Shown one piece after another: positions 1-6,016 of a DNA stretch of 64,000 nucleotides. Each line of letters opens with the position of its first letter. Position 1 is the stretch's first letter. A program made the position numbers and the translations under genes. The DNA is from Endozoicomonas sp965232255. Lineage in GTDB: Bacteria; Pseudomonadota; Gammaproteobacteria; Pseudomonadales; Endozoicomonadaceae. Location of the stretch: contig OZ246962.1 of NCBI GenBank assembly GCA_965232255.1, forward strand, positions 3,224,001-3,288,000, given 5' to 3'. The notes under the pieces were generated by a model. It was not told the DNA's origin, searched no databases, and saw only the letters and a list, made by a program, of their open reading frames with translations.

Positions 1-1
1 G

Positions 2-382
2 GCGTACGGGCCACGGGTTGAACAGATCCTGCCGGAGCAGGCGCGGTTTTTCCACTGGCTGGAACAGGATGTAACTTGTCGTTTTGATAGCATGGAACGA
101 AATTACCGCCAGGCAACCCGTGACAAGATCAGGGACGTGGTGGCGTATACCGTGCTGGACTATCGCAGCTATGCGGTCACTGAACGGCACCGGTATCCGG
201 TGAAGCGGATTATCAAGCGCTGCAAAATCCATCGGGGCAACTGGCCACGGGATTTTCAGCCCTGGCACGACCACTACTGGACTCTCTGTGACCGGCAACT
301 GGACCGGACGGTACTGATTCCGGTGGCCCGGGTCGTCCATCGCCTGCGCCATGGCCGTGAAAAAACGGCAACTGACGATTAA
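2..382 (+). CDS. Unrecognised basic phage protein, 5' end outside the window
   Basis: The frame is open from the left edge of the window to a TAA at 380-382, so the first 126 visible codons are probably the C-terminal part of a longer gene. An internal ATG at 92 is possible but has no convincing ribosome binding site. The protein is rich in Arg, His, Trp and Tyr and looks like a soluble basic protein. I recognise no family. A strong terminator follows about 60 bases downstream, and the prophage lysis genes begin after it. By position it could be the last gene of a preceding regulatory or early operon, but that is inference only. Confidence 0.5.
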   Translation, partial: AYGPRVEQILPEQARFFHWLEQDVTCRFDSMERNYRQATRDKIRDVVAYTVLDYRSYAVTERHRYPVKRIIKRCKIHRGNWPRDFQPWHDHYWTLCDRQLDRTVLIPVARVVHRLRHGREKTATDD

Positions 383-439
383 TTCCCGACCAATCGTTGC
401 CAATGAGAACAGAATCGGGTAGTTTTTAACAACACTCAG

Positions 440-473
440 AAACCTCGGCCAGCAATGGTTCGAGGTTTTTTTT
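440..473 (+). terminator. Rho-independent terminator
   Basis: An AACCTCG/CGAGGTT stem at 441-447 and 461-467 is followed at once by a run of eight T. It would end transcription from the gene at the left edge, ahead of the lysis genes. Confidence 0.75.
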
Positions 474-506
474 CACCCGAAATTCTCCCCTGTGCAGGAC
501 GCACTC

Positions 507-782
507 ATGCCCGACCTTTCAGACCGGCTGGATCGTATTGACATCAAGCTGGACAAACTGAGCGAGGCCATTTCCCAGCTGGCCAGGATCGAGGAACGGA
601 TTTCCCACCAGAACGACAACATGAACCAGGTGGACGCCAGACTCAGCGATCTGGAAGCACGGATCAGGACGCTGGAGCTCCAGGGCAGCTCCCGTGGTGT
701 GGTCATTGGCGGCATTGAACGGTTTGGCTGGATCGCTGTCTCGGCCCTGATTGGCGTGGTCGCCTATTTTTTCCGCACATAG
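507..782 (+). CDS. Small coiled-coil membrane protein of the phage lysis module (XhlA-like)
   Basis: The protein has 91 residues. Residues of about 5-65 form a heptad-like coiled coil, and the C-terminal 20 or so are hydrophobic, predicting one membrane helix near the end. This layout matches XhlA-type haemolysin/holin-accessory proteins of phages. I chose the ATG at 507 because AGGAC lies 7 bases upstream; a GTG at 492 in the same frame is less well placed. It lies directly before the amidase and holin genes, so a role in membrane disruption or endolysin release is likely. The family match is by architecture, not by a specific motif. Confidence 0.55.
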   Translation: MPDLSDRLDRIDIKLDKLSEAISQLARIEERISHQNDNMNQVDARLSDLEARIRTLELQGSSRGVVIGGIERFGWIAVSALIGVVAYFFRT

Positions 783-800
783 TTTTCAGGACGTGACACC

Positions 801-1226
801 ATGATTCCAAGGACGGACACCAACTACCTGGTCATCCACTGCTCGGCGACCCGGGCAGATCAGGAGATTACCGCTGAGCATATCCGGCGCTGGCATGTGG
901 ACGACAATGGCTGGTCAGATATCGGCTACCACTGGGTCATTGAGCGTGATGGCAAGCTCCAGCATGGCCGGCATGCACAGGCTCAGGGTGCCCATGTTCT
1001 CGGTCATAACCATGAATCCATCGGCATCTGCCTGATCGGTGGCATTGACCAACACGGTCACCCGGAAGACAACTTCACGCCTGAACAATGGCTGGTACTG
1101 GAAATGCTCATCGAGGTTTTACAGGTTCGCTACCCGCAAGCCCGGGTGGTTGGCCATTACCATTTCACGCCCTACAAGACCTGCCCGAACTTTGTCGTGG
1201 AACACTGGCAGGAGTCCATCGAATGA
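801..1226 (+). CDS. Endolysin, T7 lysozyme-type N-acetylmuramoyl-L-alanine amidase
   Basis: This zinc amidase cuts the bond between N-acetylmuramic acid and L-alanine in peptidoglycan and would lyse the host at the end of the phage cycle. The 141 residues are a full Amidase_2 domain of T7 lysozyme length. Predicted zinc ligands are His13 (in VIHCSA), His121 and Cys128 (in the HFTPYKTCP segment). Tyr43 and Lys126 sit where T7 lysozyme has its catalytic Tyr46 and Lys128. No signal peptide is visible, so release would depend on the holin. Its stop codon overlaps the holin start as ATGA, indicating coupled translation. Confidence 0.92.
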   Translation: MIPRTDTNYLVIHCSATRADQEITAEHIRRWHVDDNGWSDIGYHWVIERDGKLQHGRHAQAQGAHVLGHNHESIGICLIGGIDQHGHPEDNFTPEQWLVLEMLIEVLQVRYPQARVVGHYHFTPYKTCPNFVVEHWQESIE

Positions 1227-1598
1227 GTTGGGTCGCGGCCATCCCTCTCCTGGGCAAGCTAGTTGAGCGTCTTATTCCCGATCCCGATCAGGCAGCAAAA
1301 GCCAAAAACCAACTGGTGGATATGGCGGTCAGGGGCGAACTGGATGAACTGGCGCAACGGGCCGGTGTGATCAAGGCAGAAGCACAAGGCGATGGCTGGT
1401 TACAGCTTACAGCGTTCCTGGCGTCCCATTGTGATGCTGGTGTTTACCGCCCTGATTGTTGCTCGCTGGCTAGGCTGGTCGGCACCGGACTTGTCCGAGG
1501 CGGTTGAGCTAAAACTGTTTTCCATCGTGCAGCTTGGGCTTGGCGGCTACATCGCCAGCCGGGGCATTGAAAAAGTGGCAGATAAAATCAGGCGTTAA
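1223..1598 (+). pseudogene. Three-helix phage holin, frameshifted by a 7-bp tandem duplication
   Basis: The N-terminal half reads from the ATG at 1223 (MSWVAAIPLLGKLVERLIPDP). The C-terminal half, carrying SWRPIVML and two hydrophobic helices, reads in the next frame to a TAA at 1596-1598. The frames part at a perfect tandem duplication TTACAGC-TTACAGC (1400-1413). Removing one copy restores one frame through DGWLQRSWRPIVML, the usual form of the three-transmembrane (gene-transfer-agent type) holin family. As written, the upstream frame stops at 1507 after losing the membrane helices, so the product should be non-functional. The ATG overlaps the endolysin stop. Confidence 0.85.
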
Positions 1599-1601
1599 GG
1601 C

Positions 1602-2168
1602 ATGGCAGCGAAAAAATACCCAATGGTGGATCGCAAGGTCAGCGACCTGATCCCGTACGTAAACAACTCGCGGATGCACAGCGAGGAACAGGTCATCCAG
1701 ATTTGCTCGTCCATCAAGGAGTTCGGTTTTACCAACCCGGTGCTGATTGACGAGGACAACGGCATTATCGCTGGCCATGGTCGTTTGCTGGCGGCAAAGA
1801 AACTGAAGCTGAAAACCGTTTCCTGTATCGTGCTGGCGGGTTTGTCGGAGGCCCAGAAAAAGGCTTACGTGATAAGTGACAATAGCATTGCCCTGAACGC
1901 AAGCTGGAATATGGAAAAGCTGGCTCTCGAAGTGGAAGCCCTGCAGGCGGAAGACTTTGATCTGAACCTGCTCGGGTTCGACGACGATTTCATGGTATCG
2001 CTGTTCGATGACCCGGCCCCGGAACCTGAACCGGAGCAACCGCCCAACGGCGAGGACTACCACGAGGTGTTCAATATCCTGGTGGCCTGCGATGACGAAA
2101 ACCATCAGCAGGAAATCTACGACGAACTGACACAGAAGGGACTGAAATGCCGAGTGCAAAGTTTGTAG
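1602..2168 (+). CDS. Phage ParB-like (ParB/Srx fold) protein
   Basis: Residues 8-100 show the ParB-type domain: IPYVNNSRMHSEEQVIQI, then GFTNPVLIDEDNGIIAGHGR with its box-II glycine-rich turn, then LLAAKKL. In phages this domain is usually fused to or beside a DNA methyltransferase; here no methyltransferase domain follows. The C-terminal third is acidic (PEPEPEQ stretch), then ends in a small domain. The gene overlaps the next one by 22 bases, so the ParB-like protein and the ABC/GNAT fusion are probably made together and may act together on DNA. The exact activity (nuclease, NTPase switch or DNA binding) cannot be told. Confidence 0.8.
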   Translation: MAAKKYPMVDRKVSDLIPYVNNSRMHSEEQVIQICSSIKEFGFTNPVLIDEDNGIIAGHGRLLAAKKLKLKTVSCIVLAGLSEAQKKAYVISDNSIALNASWNMEKLALEVEALQAEDFDLNLLGFDDDFMVSLFDDPAPEPEPEQPPNGEDYHEVFNILVACDDENHQQEIYDELTQKGLKCRVQSL

Positions 2169-3214
2169 TGGAATCACCGATCAAGCCGTCCTTTCGCACC
2201 GAGAAGGTCAAGGGCATGTTTGATATCGATGTCCAGTCGGTGAAGAAGGAATTCGACGTTGCCATTCCCATTGAGGACAAGCCGTGGAATATCGGACTGA
2301 TTGTCGGGGCCAGTGGGTCTGGCAAGACGACCATTGCCCGGGAAGTGTTCAGGGATTTTGAGCTGTTCTCCGGTTTTGACTGGTCCGACCGCTCGGTGGT
2401 GGATGATTTCAGGGATGACCTGAGTGCCAAGCAGATTACCGAATCGTTGAGCAAGGTGGGATTCTCTTCACCGCCCGACTGGCTGAAGCCGTTTGCGGTG
2501 CTCTCCAATGGCCAGAAAATGCGGGCGGAACTGGCGCGTTTGATCCTGGAATCGGACAAGCCGGTGATATACGACGAGTTCACTTCGGTGGTTGACCGAC
2601 AGGTGGCCAGGATCGGCAGTGCTGCCATCCAGAAGTTTATCCGCAAGGAGGACAAGCAGTTCATCGCCGTCAGTTGCCATTACGATATTGTCGAGTGGCT
2701 GCAACCGGACTGGGTGTACGACTGCAACCAGCACACCTTCAAACGGAGGCGTCTTCGGCGACCGGACATCCGCCTCGATGTGCGCAAGGCCGACCAGTCG
2801 GAATGGGAATTATTTAGGCCATTTCACTATCTGAGCAGTGTCCACAACCGCTCTGCCCACAAGTACATTGCCGAGATCAACGGCGAACCGGTGGCCTGGT
2901 GCAGCGTATTGCACTTCCCCCACCCGAGCAACCCGAAGCTGAAACGGCTGCACAGAACCGTTGTTTTACCCGACTATCAGGGGCTGGGCATTGGCTTCCA
3001 GTTGCGCTGTTACGTCTGCGAGCGCTACCGCCAACAGGGCTACAAGGTAAATACCGTCACCACCTCCCCTGCCCTGATCCATGCCATGAATAAATCCGAC
3101 CGCTGGATCATGACGCGCAAACCGGGACGGGTGGGTATGCCTGCCCAATCAATCCTGAGCAAACATTCGTTCGATCGGTTGACCTGTTCGTTTCAATACG
3201 TGGGCAGTGATTAA
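2147..3214 (+). CDS. ABC-type ATPase fused to a GNAT acetyltransferase-like domain
   Basis: Residues 40-200 form a soluble ABC ATPase: Walker A GASGSGKT (54-61), signature LSNGQ (119-123), Walker B VIYDE (140-144) and a switch His178. There are no membrane segments, so it is not a transporter. Residues of about 225-340 are GNAT-like, with the acetyl-CoA loop QGLGIG (278-283) after a VVLPDY strand. A start at 2147 has AGAAGGGA upstream and overlaps the ParB-like gene. GNAT-fold enzymes can modify DNA bases (Mom of phage Mu), so a role in modifying phage DNA is a reasonable idea but is inference. It could instead modify a protein or nucleotide. Confidence 0.8.
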   Translation: MPSAKFVVESPIKPSFRTEKVKGMFDIDVQSVKKEFDVAIPIEDKPWNIGLIVGASGSGKTTIAREVFRDFELFSGFDWSDRSVVDDFRDDLSAKQITESLSKVGFSSPPDWLKPFAVLSNGQKMRAELARLILESDKPVIYDEFTSVVDRQVARIGSAAIQKFIRKEDKQFIAVSCHYDIVEWLQPDWVYDCNQHTFKRRRLRRPDIRLDVRKADQSEWELFRPFHYLSSVHNRSAHKYIAEINGEPVAWCSVLHFPHPSNPKLKRLHRTVVLPDYQGLGIGFQLRCYVCERYRQQGYKVNTVTTSPALIHAMNKSDRWIMTRKPGRVGMPAQSILSKHSFDRLTCSFQYVGSD

Positions 3215-3221
3215 CCCGTGC

Positions 3222-3257
3222 GCCAGAACGATTCTACGACGATCTGGCAATGTTTTT
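3222..3257 (+). terminator. Possible weak terminator after the ABC/GNAT gene
   Basis: GCCAGA (3222-3227) pairs with TCTGGC (3243-3248) across a 15-base loop that can add two pairs, and TTTTT follows at 3253-3257. The spacing to the T run is imperfect. Confidence 0.35.
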
Positions 3258-3357
3258 GACGCAGGCAATACGATCGCATACCCCCATGACAAACGTCGCG
3301 TGGTGACGATTTACCGGCGTCTGGTGATGATCCGATGGTGCATGAATAATCGACGCA

Positions 3358-3386
3358 CTCAAAAAAGCAGGCATCGTCGCCTGCTC
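3358..3386 (-). terminator. Rho-independent terminator for the reverse-strand gene at 3408-3674
   Basis: Inverted repeat AGCAGGC/GCCTGCT (3366-3372 and 3379-3385) has a six-base loop and an A run on its left, which is a T run on the reverse strand. It sits 22 bases past the stop of the small reverse-strand gene. Confidence 0.75.
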
Positions 3387-3407
3387 CATGGTGGGTTCAG
3401 TGTGAGG

Positions 3408-3674
3408 TTAAATGCGGAACGTCTCTTCGTCCTTTTTGCCGCCGTTTTCAAAGCATTGTGCCACTTCATCAACGGCGTTTTTCAGGGCCGTGAGAATGGC
3501 CACGGTTTGCTCGTCGGTGTAGTCGTACCGTTCTGCATCGGCCAGGGTTGAAATGGATTTCAGAATCCGCAGGGCTTTGGGTACCCGGACGTTGGCCAGT
3601 TCGGCGAATTTTTTACCATCGGTCTTTTTGTTGTTTTTTTCACCGTTTTTTGCGGTATTTTTGTTGTTGGCCAT
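3408..3674 (-). CDS. Small hypothetical phage accessory protein
   Basis: This is an 88-residue protein. A strongly basic, Lys/Asn-rich start (residues 1-25) leads into a helical segment. GAAGGAGA lies upstream of the ATG and a good terminator follows the stop, so it appears to be an independently expressed single gene. It runs against the late genes. I recognise no family. The basic N-terminus could contact nucleic acid, but nothing decides this. The region upstream carries the GGTATAC motif cluster, which may control it. Confidence 0.6.
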   Translation of the reverse strand: MANNKNTAKNGEKNNKKTDGKKFAELANVRVPKALRILKSISTLADAERYDYTDEQTVAILTALKNAVDEVAQCFENGGKKDEETFRI

Positions 3675-3769
3675 GGTGTTTCTCCTTCGTGTTGTTTATT
3701 GTTTTTACACTTTCACTATGGGTGAGCTGGCATGGATCTCAAACTTTATTCCGCTTTTTCAGGCACTAT

Positions 3770-4021
3770 AACCGGTTGATATGACAGTGGTTTTCCCCGT
3801 AGGTGATGGCTTGCGAATGGTCAAATAAAAAAGCATCGTGGGTCCCTGCGGTTTATATTTTCTTGCGGGTATGAGGGCTCGCGGTTTTGCGTTAGTGACA
3901 GGCCCGAAAACGAGGTATACTTTTGGTATACACTTTCAACCTAACCGGTTGATCTACAACAGGAAAAAGCGGTTTCAGGAGGTATACTTTCAGGTATACT
4001 TTTGCCGTTCGAGGTATACTT
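3770..4021. repeat. Cluster of five GGTATAC motifs plus two AACCGGTTGAT repeats
   Basis: GGTATAC occurs at 3914, 3925, 3981, 3993 and 4013, mostly inside the longer form AGGTATACTTT. GTATAC is itself palindromic. AACCGGTTGAT occurs at 3770-3780 and 3943-3953, also around a palindrome. They lie in a 374-base gap between two reverse-strand genes, upstream of the gene at 3408-3674. This density suggests binding sites for a dimeric regulator or an iteron-like array. Confidence 0.6.
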
Positions 4022-4048
4022 TTTTTGCCATCCCTGGCAAACACCCGA

Positions 4049-4441
4049 TTACTGCTTTTTCAGCCACTCCTCAATGGCCAACTCCCTGGGAATACGCTCG
4101 GCAATCCAGTCATCTATCAGCCGCTCTGCCAATGTCCGGAACCGGTTGTCATCCGGAAAATCCCACGGCTCAAATTCCGGATTCTGTTCACACAGGGCAA
4201 CCCACAGTTGTGCTGCCAGTTGCTCAGAGACCTCGTAATCGAACACGCCGGGAAATCCCGCCTCATCGTTTTTGCGGTGCTCAATCTCGCTGACAATCTG
4301 GCTGTAGTGGCAGAGATTCTGCACCAGCTCCAACTCCCCATCACCAAACAGTTCGGCCGGTGAACGGCTGCCGACGCTTAACCGGTCAATCACCCCGGTG
4401 CAGAAGTAGTAATGGGTGATCAACTGCGCTTCACGGTTCAT
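4049..4441 (-). CDS. Hypothetical phage accessory protein
   Basis: This is a 130-residue acidic, soluble protein with no membrane helix. A purine-rich GGGGGGAGA stretch lies just before the ATG at 4441, supporting translation. The first half has a His/Tyr-rich helical segment, and the end is strongly helical (ELAIEEWLKKQ). No family is recognised. It is followed on its left by the GGTATAC cluster and lies 15 bases downstream of the DUF3768-like gene, so the two are probably one transcript running opposite to the late genes. Confidence 0.55.
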   Translation of the reverse strand: MNREAQLITHYYFCTGVIDRLSVGSRSPAELFGDGELELVQNLCHYSQIVSEIEHRKNDEAGFPGVFDYEVSEQLAAQLWVALCEQNPEFEPWDFPDDNRFRTLAERLIDDWIAERIPRELAIEEWLKKQ

Positions 4442-4456
4442 GGCTCTCCCCCCTGA

Positions 4457-4810
4457 TCAATAGTCAATGGCCGGCATGATGGTCAGTACCCGGACGGTCT
4501 TGCTCAAATCCGTGGCATCTTCCGAGCCGTGCGCCATATCCGGCGCGTAATAGTCGAACTTGGCAATGATCCATTCACCGTCAAACTGAAAGCGGAAACA
4601 GTCGTGTTCACCGTAGGGATCGTTGTCTGCATTGAACTGGTCAAACTGCGCAACGGCGTAAAGCAAACCCACCTTGTCGTTAATGGTGTTTTGCAGGTTG
4701 GCGGTGAGCATGATTTTGTACTGGCAGTTGATCGCGGCGAGGCTGTTTTTCACCTCCAGATTCACCAGGGACTTTCGTACGGCATCATTTAACGTGGCAA
4801 TTTCATTCAT
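4457..4810 (-). CDS. DUF3768 family protein
   Basis: The protein has 117 residues. The C-terminal half carries the family pattern: GEHDCFRFQFDGEWIIAK, then FDYYAPDMAHGSEDATDL, then TVRVLTIMPAIDY. The ATG at 4810 (MNEIATLND) is preferred because AAGGATG lies upstream; the frame stays open for 32 more codons but those residues do not resemble the family. DUF3768 proteins are common on phages and plasmids and their function is unknown. It is probably co-transcribed with the gene at 4049-4441. Confidence 0.75.
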   Translation of the reverse strand: MNEIATLNDAVRKSLVNLEVKNSLAAINCQYKIMLTANLQNTINDKVGLLYAVAQFDQFNADNDPYGEHDCFRFQFDGEWIIAKFDYYAPDMAHGSEDATDLSKTVRVLTIMPAIDY

Positions 4811-4936
4811 GGTTACATCCTTTGTTGCTGCATTTTTTTGTTGTTGCAGTAGCTCTATAGGGGATGGCCACGATAAGTCGAGAAATTTCAAGACGAATGT
4901 CCACATTGCCTGAAACGGCCACAGGTATGAGCTCCC

Positions 4937-5410
4937 ATGGCGCTGATGTCACAAGCGGAATTTGCCCGGCAACAGGGATTTACCAAGGGTTACGTCACCA
5001 AACTGATCAAAAAAGGCATTGTGAAGCTGAAAAATGGCAAGGTGGATTCCCATCAGGCGCAGCAAGCCATGAAAGCCAATGCTGACCCGGTGTCGCTTAT
5101 CCGATCTGATCAAACGACTGAGCTTGCCCCACCACAACCGGGTGCCGTTGATTTTGTTACTGCCCGCACCATGCGCGAAGCATTCCGGGCGAAAATGGCC
5201 AAGCTGGAGTACGAGGAAAAAAGCGGCACCCTGACTGATGCTGCCAAGGTCAAACAGGATGCGTTCAAGGCAGGGCGGATTATCCGCGATGAACTGCTGG
5301 CCATTCCCGACCGGCTGGCCGATGTGCTGGCGGCAGAGGATGATCCGGCCACGGTACGGCGGATCGTATGCGATGAGCTGGAGTTGGTGTTGCGTCGTCT
5401 CAGTGGCTGA
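4937..5410 (+). CDS. Phage terminase small subunit
   Basis: The small subunit recognises the packaging site in phage DNA and loads the large subunit. The 157 residues start with a helix-turn-helix-like segment (SQAEFARQQGFTKGYVTKLIKKG), followed by a Gln/Pro-rich linker and a helical oligomerisation region with LEYEEKSGTLTDAAKVKQDAF and a final VLRRLSG. This pattern is usual for Nu1/lambda-type small subunits. An alternative ATG lies at 4946. The large subunit follows, but a reverse-strand toxin-antitoxin pair is inserted between the two. Confidence 0.8.
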   Translation: MALMSQAEFARQQGFTKGYVTKLIKKGIVKLKNGKVDSHQAQQAMKANADPVSLIRSDQTTELAPPQPGAVDFVTARTMREAFRAKMAKLEYEEKSGTLTDAAKVKQDAFKAGRIIRDELLAIPDRLADVLAAEDDPATVRRIVCDELELVLRRLSG

Positions 5411-5413
5411 TGT

Positions 5414-5701
5414 TTACGGCAAACGCTTGTGCGCCGTCTTGTAAACATCACCCCGTTCCCGCTTACCCACACTGATGACGAATACCACCACAACGTCGTC
5501 CAATACCTGATAAACCAGTCGGTAACCGGCATTTCTCAACTTGATTTTGTAGCAGTCTTTCTGGCCGGATAGCTTGTCCTTGGGAACTCTTGGATGGTTC
5601 AGACGCTGACGCAGCTTGTTCCTGAACTGTTCACGCACTGTGAAGTTCAGCTTTTCCCACTCTTTCAGCGCCTGCACCGAGAACTCCAGCTCATAGGTCA
5701 T
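5414..5701 (-). CDS. relE: RelE/StbE-type mRNA interferase toxin
   Basis: Toxins of this family cut mRNA in the ribosomal A site and stop growth until the antitoxin is restored. The 95-residue sequence carries the close RelE pattern: ALKEWEKL near the start, CYKIKLRNAGYRLVYQV in the middle, and VISVGKRERGDVYK near the end, including the basic residues and tyrosine used for catalysis. The ATG at 5701 overlaps the antitoxin stop by 11 bases, typical of coupled antitoxin-toxin translation. It lies antisense between terS and terL and ends 3 bases from the terS stop. Confidence 0.88.
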   Translation of the reverse strand: MTYELEFSVQALKEWEKLNFTVREQFRNKLRQRLNHPRVPKDKLSGQKDCYKIKLRNAGYRLVYQVLDDVVVVFVISVGKRERGDVYKTAHKRLP

Positions 5702-5945
5702 CAATGTTTACCCGGACTCGCTGGTCGTTCTTGCGCTCTTCAACAATAGCGGCCAGTTCCAGGTCTTCCAGGGCATCCATCATGGCTTCGTAGATGTGCG
5801 CCGGAACGGCATAAAACACCGGCTGGTTGCGGTTCAGGATAGCCACGGTCTCACCATTGGCCTCTTTCATGACTGCCATGGGGTTCTTCTTGAGTTCAGA
5901 TATGCCGGCACTGACATCGGCCAGGATCGGATGGACTGAGGCCAT
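5691..5945 (-). CDS. StbD/Phd-YefM-type antitoxin
   Basis: This 84-residue protein would bind and neutralise the adjacent RelE-like toxin and repress the pair's promoter. Its core, ISELKKNPMAVMKEANGETV followed by AILNRNQPVFYAVPAHIYE, is the Phd/YefM DNA-binding fold of StbD-like antitoxins; the acidic C-terminus would wrap the toxin. The ATG at 5945 has AAGGAGC upstream; an earlier in-frame ATG at 6005 has no such site. StbDE pairs stabilise plasmids; in a prophage they can help retain the prophage. Confidence 0.85.
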   Translation of the reverse strand: MASVHPILADVSAGISELKKNPMAVMKEANGETVAILNRNQPVFYAVPAHIYEAMMDALEDLELAAIVEERKNDQRVRVNIDDL

Positions 5946-5965
5946 AACAAGCTCCTTCAAGCGAT

Positions 5966-5994
5966 TAACAGACCGAATAATAGACCTGTTATTC
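5966..5994 (-). promoter_or_regulatory. Probable operator of the RelE/StbD-like pair
   Basis: Two overlapping inverted repeats lie just upstream of the antitoxin: TAACAG/CTGTTA (5966-5971, 5986-5991) and GAATAA/TTATTC (5975-5980, 5989-5994). Antitoxins of this class normally repress from such sites. Confidence 0.45.
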
Positions 5995-6016
5995 GTCTTG
6001 TTCAAAGACTATTTAT

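Noticed and set aside
2147..3214. Membrane ABC transporter component
   Set aside because: The ATPase has no partner permease nearby and is fused to a GNAT domain in a prophage lysis region.
3838..4293. 151-codon forward frame across the GGTATAC repeats
   Set aside because: Its repeated VYF residues are only the translation of the DNA motif cluster, and its second half is antisense to the gene at 4049-4441.
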